From an uncultured Clostridium sp. (GTDB lineage: Bacteria > Bacillota > Clostridia > Lachnospirales > Lachnospiraceae), in contig URNT01000009.1 in assembly GCA_900549235.1 (NCBI GenBank), forward strand, positions 32,667-96,666: a DNA stretch of 64,000 nt. The letters are read 5' to 3'. The notes below the pieces were generated by a model. That model was not told where the DNA came from and did no database searches. It worked only from the letters and a program-made list of their open reading frames with translations. A program made the translations under genes and the position numbers. This document shows, piece after piece, positions 26,363 through 33,772 of the stretch. Position 1 is the first letter of the stretch; each line of letters starts with the position of its first letter.

Positions 26363-27418
26363 ATGAAAAGACGATGGCTGTATGTCCTTATGCTCGCCCT
26401 GGCAGCGGCAGCAGTGGGGCTGTATGCTGTGGGAGCCAAGGGAAGGCCGGAGAAGAAAACCAGCCTTCGGATCGGTCTCCTTTTATACCGGGGAGATGAT
26501 GTATTTATAAACACGGTAAAGGGAAGCCTGGAGGAGCGGGCCAAGGAGTATGAGCAGGAAACCGGGGTTAAGGTGGTGCTGGATATTATGGACGCCAAGG
26601 GAAGCCAGCTGACCCAGAACGACCAGGCAGAGCGGCTGATCTCCTTAGGCTGCGACGCCCTGTGTGTCAATATGGTAGACCGTTCTTCTGCCTCTATTAT
26701 CATCGACCAGGCCATGGAGGCAGATGTGCCGGTGGTATTTTTCAACCGGGAGCCGGTGGAGGAGGATATGGAGCGGTGGGAGAAGCTGTACTATGTGGGA
26801 GCGGACGCCAAGGAATCTGCGATTCTTCAGGGAAGGATCATTGCGGATGCCTACAAAAAGAATCCTGCCTCCATTGACAGAAATATGGACGGTACAGTAA
26901 GCTACGTCCTTCTGGAGGGAGAGACTAACCATCAGGATTCCCTGATCCGCACCGAGTATTCGGTCCAGACTCTAAGGGAAAACGGAGTTCCTTTAAAGAA
27001 GCTGGCGGGAGGAATCGCTAACTGGGAACGGAGCCAGGCTTCAGCCATGATGGAGCAGTGGCTGGAGCAGTATCCGGGGCAGATCGAGCTGGTGATCTGC
27101 AACAATGACGATATGGCCCTGGGGGCTCTGGATGCCATACAGCGGGGAGATGGGGAGGAGAACATCTGCCTGGCAGGCATCGACGGCACTCCTGCCGGAG
27201 TAGAGGCCGTCCGGGCCGGTCAGCTGTTTGGAACGGTGAAAATGGATATACGGGCCTATTCCGGCGCCATGTTCGGCATTGTGGAAAGCCTGGTGATGGG
27301 AGTTCCTATGGAAGAACGGGCAGAGCTGACAGACGGAAAATATTTCTGGTGCCCACAGGAGAGCCTTACCGAGGAAAATGCCGGGGCTGGCTTCCCGTTA
27401 GAGGATGGAAGGTGGTAA
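26363..27418 (+). CDS. Membrane-anchored galactose-binding-like receptor 2
   Basis: This 351-residue protein has an N-terminal hydrophobic segment (about residues 5-21) with no lipobox. The mature part is close to MglB, with LRIGLLLYRGDDVFINTV, VVFFNREP, the calcium-loop motif DRNMDGTVSYVLLEG and VICNNDDMALGALDA. GGAGAG sits 6 bases before ATG 26363; an ATG 6 bases upstream is too close to it. Its similarity to the secreted MglB downstream suggests that it reads the same sugar, possibly to inform the kinase, rather than feeding the transporter (inference). Confidence 0.82.
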   Translation: MKRRWLYVLMLALAAAAVGLYAVGAKGRPEKKTSLRIGLLLYRGDDVFINTVKGSLEERAKEYEQETGVKVVLDIMDAKGSQLTQNDQAERLISLGCDALCVNMVDRSSASIIIDQAMEADVPVVFFNREPVEEDMERWEKLYYVGADAKESAILQGRIIADAYKKNPASIDRNMDGTVSYVLLEGETNHQDSLIRTEYSVQTLRENGVPLKKLAGGIANWERSQASAMMEQWLEQYPGQIELVICNNDDMALGALDAIQRGDGEENICLAGIDGTPAGVEAVRAGQLFGTVKMDIRAYSGAMFGIVESLVMGVPMEERAELTDGKYFWCPQESLTEENAGAGFPLEDGRW

Positions 27419-27480
27419 AATCGACATGATACGACAGAATATCAGAGAAAATACTGGACAAAATGGATAATTCAAAGAAA

Positions 27481-27549
27481 TTCTATAATTCATTATAGAA
27501 AAATGTATAGAAAAAATTGCCAAAAACCGATATAATGTAAGCGCTGGTG
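27481..27549 (+). promoter_or_regulatory. mgl promoter with perfect palindrome, direct repeat and cre-like site
   Basis: TATAAT at 27531-27536 is a strong -10 without a good -35, as in activator-dependent promoters. Upstream is a perfect palindrome, TTCTATAAT-TC-ATTATAGAA (27481-27500), and a direct repeat TATAGAAAAA at 27494-27503 and 27506-27515. Overlapping the -10 is ATGTAAGCGCTGGTG (27535-27549), which fits 13 of 15 positions of a CcpA cre site. The likely logic is activation by a sugar-responsive regulator and catabolite repression. Confidence 0.65.
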
Positions 27550-27591
27550 ACAAAAGCCACCAAAATTTATATAATTAAGGGAGGATACACA

Positions 27592-28773
27592 ATGAGAGTA
27601 TTCAGAAAAGTTACAGCAGTGGCAATGGCTTCCTGTATGGCACTGTCCTTAGTAGCCTGCGGCGGCAGCAGCGGTGAGACAACTGCAGCAGAGACCACCA
27701 CAGCGGCAGCAGCTGAAGACACCACAGCAGCAGAGGGCGAGTCCACAGAAGCAGCGGCTGAAACTGAGGCAGCAGCCATCGACGGCGAGGTTTCCGTATT
27801 CTACTATACATACGGTGATACCTATATCTCCAGCGTTCGTTCCGCTCTGGACGCGGCTTTGGAGTCTGCAGGCATCCAGTATCAGGACTATGACAGCAAC
27901 AACAGCCAGACAACCCAGACCGAGCAGGTTACCACAGCGATCGCCAAGGGAACCTCTCTCCTGGTAGTAAACCTGGTAGACAGCGGTTCTGATGACGCAG
28001 CTAAGAACATTATTGATCAGGCAAGCGCGCAGAACATCCCTGTTATCTTCTTCAACCGTTCCGTAAGCGAGGAAGCAGTAAGCAGCTATGACAAGTGTGT
28101 ATTCGTAGGTACAGACTATGAGATGGCAGGCCATATGCAGGGCCAGCTGATCGGCGAGTACCTGGTAGACAACTATGATACCGTTGACTTAAACGGCGAC
28201 GGAGTGATCTCCTACGTTATGTTCAAGGGCCAGGAAGGCAACGCAGAGGCCATCGCCCGTACACAGTTCGGCGTTGAGGATGCAGACGCGATTCTGAAAG
28301 AAGCTGGCAAGGAACCTCTTTCCTTCTATGACAGCAGCAACACCAACAAGTACCTGGTAGACCAGGACGGCGCATGGTCTGCGGCAGCAGCCAACAACTA
28401 TATGCAGACCATCCTGTCTCAGTACAGCGAGGCAAACAACAATATGGTAGAGCTGGTAATCGCTAATAACGATGAGATGGCTATCGGTGCCGTTACCGCT
28501 CTTCAGAATGCCGGCTACAACTTAGAGGACGGCAGCTCAACTGTAATCCCTGTATTCGGTGTAGATGCAACTGATGCCGCAAAGGAAGCGATCAACAAGG
28601 GAACCATGACCGGAACCATCAAGCAGGATGCTGACGGTATGGCAGGAACCATTGCTCAGATTACAGAGAACTACATGACCGGAGCAGAGACATTTACTGA
28701 CGTTACTGAGGAGAATGTAGTAGGAACCTGGCGTGTAAACATTCCTTACGGTACATATACAGGCGAGGAATAA
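27592..28773 (+). CDS. mglB: Galactose/glucose ABC transporter substrate-binding lipoprotein MglB
   Basis: Secreted, lipid-anchored receptor of 393 residues. The signal peptide ends in the lipobox LVACGG (Cys near residue 22), followed by a Thr/Ala/Glu-rich linker to about residue 60. The mature domain has VIFFNRS, the EF-hand-like calcium loop DLNGDGVISYVMFKG and VIANNDEMAIGAVTA, all MglB landmarks. ATG 27592 follows AAGGGAGG; an upstream in-frame start would add 15 residues before the signal peptide. Codon bias is strong, which suggests high expression. A stable stem-loop separates it from mglA. Confidence 0.92.
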   Translation: MRVFRKVTAVAMASCMALSLVACGGSSGETTAAETTTAAAAEDTTAAEGESTEAAAETEAAAIDGEVSVFYYTYGDTYISSVRSALDAALESAGIQYQDYDSNNSQTTQTEQVTTAIAKGTSLLVVNLVDSGSDDAAKNIIDQASAQNIPVIFFNRSVSEEAVSSYDKCVFVGTDYEMAGHMQGQLIGEYLVDNYDTVDLNGDGVISYVMFKGQEGNAEAIARTQFGVEDADAILKEAGKEPLSFYDSSNTNKYLVDQDGAWSAAAANNYMQTILSQYSEANNNMVELVIANNDEMAIGAVTALQNAGYNLEDGSSTVIPVFGVDATDAAKEAINKGTMTGTIKQDADGMAGTIAQITENYMTGAETFTDVTEENVVGTWRVNIPYGTYTGEE

Positions 28774-28788
28774 AGCAAACCGATCTGC

Positions 28789-28810
28789 GGCCGCACGATT
28801 CTGTGCGGCC
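28789..28810 (+). promoter_or_regulatory. Intercistronic stem-loop between mglB and mglA
   Basis: GGCCGCAC and GTGCGGCC form a perfect 8-bp GC-rich stem with a 6-base loop, 15 bases after the mglB stop. There is no proper T-run. Such hairpins often protect the upstream binding-protein mRNA and lower expression of the transporter genes. Confidence 0.65.
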
Positions 28811-28884
28811 ACAGAATTTTGGGGGGATGGAAGGGACGCAGGCGCTGCGCGTTTTCATCCGGCATGATACCTGGAGGTGACAAT

Positions 28885-30411
28885 TTGGAAAAGCAGACAA
28901 CGGATCTTGAGAAGAAAAACATTCTCCTGAAGATGGAGAATATCAGCAAGTCCTTTCCTGGCGTTAAGGCGTTAGACGATGTATCCCTGACTGTTAAGGC
29001 CGGAACGGTTCACGCCCTGATGGGAGAGAACGGAGCCGGAAAATCCACGCTGATGAAGTGCCTGTTCGGCGTATACAACAAGGACGCAGGCCATATTTAT
29101 CTGGAAGGCAAGGAGGTCAACTACAAGACCTCAAAGGAAGCGCTGGAAAATGGAGTAGCCATGGTGCATCAGGAACTGAACCAGGCTTTAAAGCGCAACG
29201 TAATGGACAATATGTGGCTGGGACGGTTTCCGAAGGTTTCAAAGTGGTGTCCTCTTACAAGCGAGAGCAAGATGTATGAGGCGACCAAAAAGGTTTTTGA
29301 TGAACTGGAGGTTCATGTAAATCCAAAGACCATTATGAGCAAGATGCCTGTCTCCCAGAGACAGATGGTGGAGATCGCCAAGGCGGTTTCCTATAATTCA
29401 AAGGTAATTGTATTTGATGAGCCTACATCTTCCCTGACAGAGGAGGAAGTAGAGCATCTGTTCCGTATTATCAATATGCTCCGCGACCGGGGCTGCGGCA
29501 TCATTTATATTTCTCACAAGATGGAGGAGATCCTGCGGATCTCAGACGAGGTAACTATCATGCGCGACGGACGCTGGATCGCTACTCGTCCTGCCAGTGA
29601 GCTGACTATGAATGAGATCATCCGCCTGATGGTTGGACGTGAGCTGACAAACCGCTATCCAGTAAAGGACAACGTAGTGGGAGAGCCTTTATTGGAGGTA
29701 AAGAATCTGACAGCAGAATATTCGCAGCTTAGGAATGTATCCTTTGTAGCAAGAAAGGGAGAGGTTCTGGGTGTGTCCGGACTGGACGGTTCGGGACGTA
29801 CCGAGCTGCTGGAAAATATTTTTGGTATCGCTACAAGAAAGAGCGGAGAGATCTACCTGCATGGCAAGCGGGTGATGAACCGCAACGCAAGAGAGTCATT
29901 AAAGAATAAGTTTGCCCTTCTGACAGAGGAGCGCCGGGCCACCGGTATTTTCGGTATCCGCGACATCCAGGCCAACACTACCATATCCAGCCTGCAGCGA
30001 TATAAGGTAGGTCCTCTGCTCAGCGATAAGAAGCTTAAGGAAGCCACAGAATGGGGAATCAAGGCCATGCATACCAAGACGCCTACCCAGAGAACACAGA
30101 TCCGCTCCTTATCAGGAGGCAACCAGCAGAAGGTAATCCTGGCCAGATGGCTTCTTACGGAGCCGGAGGTGCTTCTTTTAGACGAGCCTACCAGAGGAAT
30201 CGACGTAGGAGCCAAGTATGAGATCTACCAGCTGATCCTGGATCTGGCAAAGCAGGGCAAGACCGTTATTATGGTTTCGTCTGAGATGCCGGAGCTTTTA
30301 GGCGTATGTGACCGGATCATCGTTATGTCCGGCGGAAGGCTGGCTGGAGAAGTGGATGTTAAGACCGCAACCCAGGAGGAGATCATGACCCTGGCTGCGA
30401 TGTACGTATAA
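28885..30411 (+). CDS. mglA: Galactose ABC transporter ATP-binding protein MglA
   Basis: Double ATPase of the sugar importer family (two nucleotide-binding domains in one chain, about 508 residues). The first domain has the Walker A motif GENGAGKSTLMK and VFDEPTSSLTEEEV. The second has the degenerate GLDGSGRTELLE in place of Walker A, the signature LSGGNQQKV and LLDEPTRGIDVGAK. I prefer the TTG start at 28885 because GGAGG lies 7 bases upstream; the ATG at 28819 has no such site and would add 22 residues. mglC follows after 13 bases. Confidence 0.92.
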   Translation: MEKQTTDLEKKNILLKMENISKSFPGVKALDDVSLTVKAGTVHALMGENGAGKSTLMKCLFGVYNKDAGHIYLEGKEVNYKTSKEALENGVAMVHQELNQALKRNVMDNMWLGRFPKVSKWCPLTSESKMYEATKKVFDELEVHVNPKTIMSKMPVSQRQMVEIAKAVSYNSKVIVFDEPTSSLTEEEVEHLFRIINMLRDRGCGIIYISHKMEEILRISDEVTIMRDGRWIATRPASELTMNEIIRLMVGRELTNRYPVKDNVVGEPLLEVKNLTAEYSQLRNVSFVARKGEVLGVSGLDGSGRTELLENIFGIATRKSGEIYLHGKRVMNRNARESLKNKFALLTEERRATGIFGIRDIQANTTISSLQRYKVGPLLSDKKLKEATEWGIKAMHTKTPTQRTQIRSLSGGNQQKVILARWLLTEPEVLLLDEPTRGIDVGAKYEIYQLILDLAKQGKTVIMVSSEMPELLGVCDRIIVMSGGRLAGEVDVKTATQEEIMTLAAMYV

Positions 30412-30424
30412 GGAGGGAAAAAAC

Positions 30425-31486
30425 GTGTCTGATAAGAAAATAGCGGCTAAAAAGCAGGCTTTTAATGAGCTTTCATCCCAGGAGAAGATGAAAAAGATCG
30501 GGGATCTTCTTCTGAACAACGCCATGTATATCATCATTGTCCTGGCGGTTATCTATATTTCCGTTAAGGTTCCGGCATTCCTTGGACTGCCGTCCATCGT
30601 AAACATCATCTCCCTGACAGCAGCCAAGCTGCCCATCGCTCTGGGAATCGGCGGATGTATCGTGTTGACCGGTACGGATATTTCCGCAGGACGTGTAGTA
30701 GGTCTGACTGCCTGTATTTCAGCATCCCTGCTTACCACTGCATTTAAAGTGTTCCCTGAGATGACCAGCGCGCCGCCTATCCTGGTAGTGCTTTTAATGG
30801 TGATTGTAGTAGGCGGCGTAGTAGGACTGGTTAACGGCTTCAGCGTTGCCAAGTTTAAGCTGCATCCCTTTATCGTAACTCTTTCTACCCAGCTGATCGT
30901 ATACGGAGTGATCCTGATGTACTTAAAGAATGGTACAAACAACGGTCAGACCTTAAGCGGCCTGTCTGAGGGCTACCGTTCCCTGATTACAGGCACTCTG
31001 TTCAAGGTAGGAAATGCGGCTGTGCCAAAATACGTCCTGTACGCTGTGATCCTGACTGTGATTATGTGGATCATCTGGAACAAGACCACTTTTGGAAAAA
31101 ATATGTTCGCTGTAGGCTCCAATGAGGAAGCAGCCAACGTATCTGGTGTTAACGTATCCCGTACCATTATCATGGTATTCGTACTGGCTGGTATTATGTA
31201 TGCCATTACCGGTTTCATCGACGGCGCGAGAATCGCATCCGCCAATGCCAATACAGGTCTTAACTACGAGTGTGATGCGATTGCGGCCTGCGTAATCGGC
31301 GGTGTATCCTTCGTAGGCGGTATCGGAAGGATCAGCGGTATCGTAGTAGGCGTTCTGCTTCTGCAGATCATCTTTGCGGGACTGAATTTCCTGTCTGTTG
31401 ACGCTAATATGCTTTATATCATCAAGGGTCTTATTATCCTGATCGCCTGCGCCATCGATATGCGTAAGTATCTGGTACGTAAGTAA
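30425..31486 (+). CDS. mglC: Galactose ABC transporter permease MglC
   Basis: Membrane permease of 353 residues with about ten hydrophobic segments and the family blocks LTGTDISAGRVVGL, TLSTQLIVYG, GSNEEAANVSGVNV and GGVSFVGGIGRISG. The GTG start lies behind AAGGAGGG. The long hydrophilic N-terminal tail before the first helix (about 30 residues) is in line with MglC homologues. It forms the membrane channel with MglA and receives sugar from MglB. Confidence 0.93.
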   Translation: MSDKKIAAKKQAFNELSSQEKMKKIGDLLLNNAMYIIIVLAVIYISVKVPAFLGLPSIVNIISLTAAKLPIALGIGGCIVLTGTDISAGRVVGLTACISASLLTTAFKVFPEMTSAPPILVVLLMVIVVGGVVGLVNGFSVAKFKLHPFIVTLSTQLIVYGVILMYLKNGTNNGQTLSGLSEGYRSLITGTLFKVGNAAVPKYVLYAVILTVIMWIIWNKTTFGKNMFAVGSNEEAANVSGVNVSRTIIMVFVLAGIMYAITGFIDGARIASANANTGLNYECDAIAACVIGGVSFVGGIGRISGIVVGVLLLQIIFAGLNFLSVDANMLYIIKGLIILIACAIDMRKYLVRK

Positions 31487-31508
31487 GTCTTTAAGAAAGG
31501 AAGGGGCC

Positions 31509-31886
31509 ATGGAGGGACCGGAGACACAAAAAAAACCTGAACGCCAGCTGCGTGGGCTTTATGACCGGGTGAATATTTCCGTAAAAACACTGAATATCGT
31601 GATTGTGGTCCTGGCCCTTTTGCTGGTGGCCGTTATGGCCTTCGGGATCTCCAAGGGAGGGTATCAGGTTGCCTTTGATACCCTGGGAGGGACCCCGGTG
31701 GAGAGCCAGGAGCGGATGTATGGAGAGCTGGTTGAAACACCGGCCGAGCCTTCCAGAGAAGGCTATGTATTTGACGGCTGGTATCTGGATCCTGATGGGA
31801 CAACCCCCTGGGATCTGTCCAAGGATACGGTAACAGGCTCCATGACGCTGTATGCCCGGTGGAGTGAGGCACAGGGCGGAGAATAG
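31509..31886 (+). CDS. Small membrane protein with one InlB-type (Listeria-Bacteroides) repeat
   Basis: This 125-residue protein has a charged N-terminal region (about 1-28) and one transmembrane helix (about 29-49). An outward-facing domain holds a single repeat with the pattern VAFDTLGGTP ... PSREGYVFDGWYLDPDG ... MTLYARW. This beta-grasp repeat normally occurs in tandem in surface proteins of gut bacteria; a lone copy is unusual. The AAAGGAAGGGG site and a 22-base gap put it at the end of the mgl transcript, and a terminator follows directly. Its function is unknown. Confidence 0.82.
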   Translation: MEGPETQKKPERQLRGLYDRVNISVKTLNIVIVVLALLLVAVMAFGISKGGYQVAFDTLGGTPVESQERMYGELVETPAEPSREGYVFDGWYLDPDGTTPWDLSKDTVTGSMTLYARWSEAQGGE

Positions 31887-31925
31887 AAAAAGAGGAGGGA
31901 TCAGGTGACGGTCCTTCCTCTTTTT
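31887..31925. terminator. Bidirectional terminator
   Basis: AAAAAGAGGAGGGAT pairs with GTCCTTCCTCTTTTT. The A-run on one side and T-run on the other let it serve both the mgl transcript and the convergent minus-strand DUF4364 gene. Confidence 0.8.
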
Positions 31926-31941
31926 GCGTTGTGTATTTTTG

Positions 31942-32460
31942 TCAGGACAAGAGCGTCCTCATAATGTGGGAATAGAGCTCCTGGCTCCTGCGTTTCCAGT
32001 TGTTGCACATATCCTCTGCCTGCTCCTTGTCCGGAACGGACAGGTCCAGGCGGATCAGCACCGTTTTGTTCTCCCGTACCTCGCAGTGTACAATATAGTC
32101 CTGATTGGTGCCCTTGTAATAATCGGCGGTGGTGCCTATTTCCTCCCGCAGACGGAATTTGTTCTCCTTCAGGTACTGGTCCATATCCTCGATGATGGCC
32201 GGGGAAATGTTTTTGCCGAAGAAATTCAGTGTTTCCTCGCCTTCTCTGGTAATGTCGTAGCGGGTGCTGTTGTGGCTGGCTTCCTTGTGGACCAGGCCCG
32301 CGTCCTCCAGCTCGTTCAGTGCCTGCTGGAGGGAGAAATAGGTGGTGTATTCATGCTCAGTAAAAAAGCTGGTAAGCTGGGCATTGGTAAGAGGAAAGTT
32401 TACCTGCTTTAACATATACAGGCTCATTAGTTTATACAGGGTCATTGGTTCAGTCAGCAT
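31942..32460 (-). CDS. DUF4364 family protein (winged-helix-like)
   Basis: This 172-residue protein is of a family I recognise as DUF4364, common in Clostridia. The N-terminal half reads as a winged helix (TLYKLMSLYMLKQVNFPLT; YFSLQQALNELEDAGLVH), like PadR-type regulators. The C-terminal half is a beta-rich domain (VLIRLDLSVPDKEQAE). ATG 32460 has GGAG 10 bases upstream; an in-frame GTG 9 bases earlier lies too close to it. It probably shares a transcript with the malic enzyme gene 30 bases upstream. A DNA-binding role is inferred, and no target is known. Confidence 0.82.
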   Translation of the reverse strand: MLTEPMTLYKLMSLYMLKQVNFPLTNAQLTSFFTEHEYTTYFSLQQALNELEDAGLVHKEASHNSTRYDITREGEETLNFFGKNISPAIIEDMDQYLKENKFRLREEIGTTADYYKGTNQDYIVHCEVRENKTVLIRLDLSVPDKEQAEDMCNNWKRRSQELYSHIMRTLLS

Positions 32461-32490
32461 AAAATACACACTCCGTTATGTTTAATAGGT

Positions 32491-33639
32491 TCAGATCCGG
32501 TCCCTGACCGCCTGGCTGACCGCGTCGGCGACTCTCGGGTCAAAGGCTTCAGGAAGGATATTTTCATCATTCAGATCTTCAACTGCCACCAGTCCTGCGA
32601 TGGCCTCGGCAGCAGCCAGCTTCATCTCCTCTGTGATGGCCTGGGCCCGTCCCTCCAAGGCGCCCTTAAAGATGCCGGGGAACACAACCACATTGTTTAC
32701 CTGGTTGGGGAAGTCGGAACGTCCGGTACCTACCACTCTGGCTCCTGCTGCCTTTGCAAGATCCGGCATAATCTCCGGCACTGGGTTTGCCATGGCAAAG
32801 AGGATGGCGTCATGGTTCATAGAAGCCACCATCTCCTGGGTGACGATGCCGGGAGCGGATACGCCGATAAAAATGTCGGCTCCCTTCATGGCGTCTGCCA
32901 GGGATCCGGTCTTTTGCTCCAGGTTGGTTACCTCCATCATCTGTTCCTGCATCCAGTTAAGGCCTTCGGAGCCTTTTGCCAGGATGCCGGATTTGTCGCA
33001 CATGGTGATGTGAGGGAAGCCGTAGGAGAGAAGAAGCTTTGTGATGGCAACGCCTGCGGAGCCGGCGCCGTTTACTACCACCTGGCAGTTCTCTTTTTTC
33101 TTTCCGGTTACCTTCAGGGCGTTGATCACGCCGGCCAGCACTACGATGGCGGTGCCATGCTGGTCATCATGGAATACAGGTATGTTCAGCCTCTTTTTCA
33201 GGGCCTCCTCGATCTCAAAGCAGCGGGGAGCGGAGATGTCCTCCAGGTTGATGCCGCCAAAGGCGGGGGCGATGCGGACTACGGTTTCGATGATCTCCTC
33301 TGTATCCTGGGTATCCAGGCAGACAGGGAAGGCGTTGACGCCGCCGAATTCCTTAAAAAGAACAGCCTTTCCTTCCATAACCGGCATAGCCGCCAGAGGG
33401 CCGATGTTTCCAAGTCCCAGAACAGCGCTTCCGTCGGAAACAACGGCGATGGTGTTGGACTTTATAGTGTAGCGGTAGGCAGCCTCCGGATCCTTTGCGA
33501 TCACCTTGCATGGCTCGGCCACGCCGGGGGTATAGGCAAGTGCCAGGTCCTCCCTGGAGGCAACTCTTGCTTTTGATACGGTTTCAAGTTTTCCACTCCA
33601 CTCCTCATGGAGCATCAGTGCTTTTTCGCTGGTAGTCAT
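32491..33639 (-). CDS. NAD-type malic enzyme (oxaloacetate-decarboxylating malate dehydrogenase)
   Basis: Converts malate to pyruvate and CO2 with reduction of NAD(P). The compact 382-residue form matches the bacterial NAD-dependent type. Seen are the conserved AYTPGVAEPCKVIA near residue 30, the metal-binding FGGINLEDI with an essential Asp/Glu pair, FHDDQHGTA, and the dinucleotide fold GAGSAGVAITKLL near residues 190-202. The coenzyme preference is not certain from sequence. It is divergent from the DUF5717 gene. Confidence 0.93.
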   Translation of the reverse strand: MTTSEKALMLHEEWSGKLETVSKARVASREDLALAYTPGVAEPCKVIAKDPEAAYRYTIKSNTIAVVSDGSAVLGLGNIGPLAAMPVMEGKAVLFKEFGGVNAFPVCLDTQDTEEIIETVVRIAPAFGGINLEDISAPRCFEIEEALKKRLNIPVFHDDQHGTAIVVLAGVINALKVTGKKKENCQVVVNGAGSAGVAITKLLLSYGFPHITMCDKSGILAKGSEGLNWMQEQMMEVTNLEQKTGSLADAMKGADIFIGVSAPGIVTQEMVASMNHDAILFAMANPVPEIMPDLAKAAGARVVGTGRSDFPNQVNNVVVFPGIFKGALEGRAQAITEEMKLAAAEAIAGLVAVEDLNDENILPEAFDPRVADAVSQAVRDRI

Positions 33640-33772
33640 GATGATCTTGTCCCTTTCTGATAAAAACTTTTTGAAAAACCTTTTGCATTTATCATAACAA
33701 TTTTACACTTTTAAATCAAGCTGAAATGTGATATTATGTAACAAATGACTTACGATAAAACAGGTGGTACAT

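Noticed and set aside
32812..33576. 254-codon plus-strand frame opposite the malic enzyme gene
   Set aside because: The minus-strand gene has clear malic enzyme motifs. The opposite frame has no ribosome binding site or recognisable domain.
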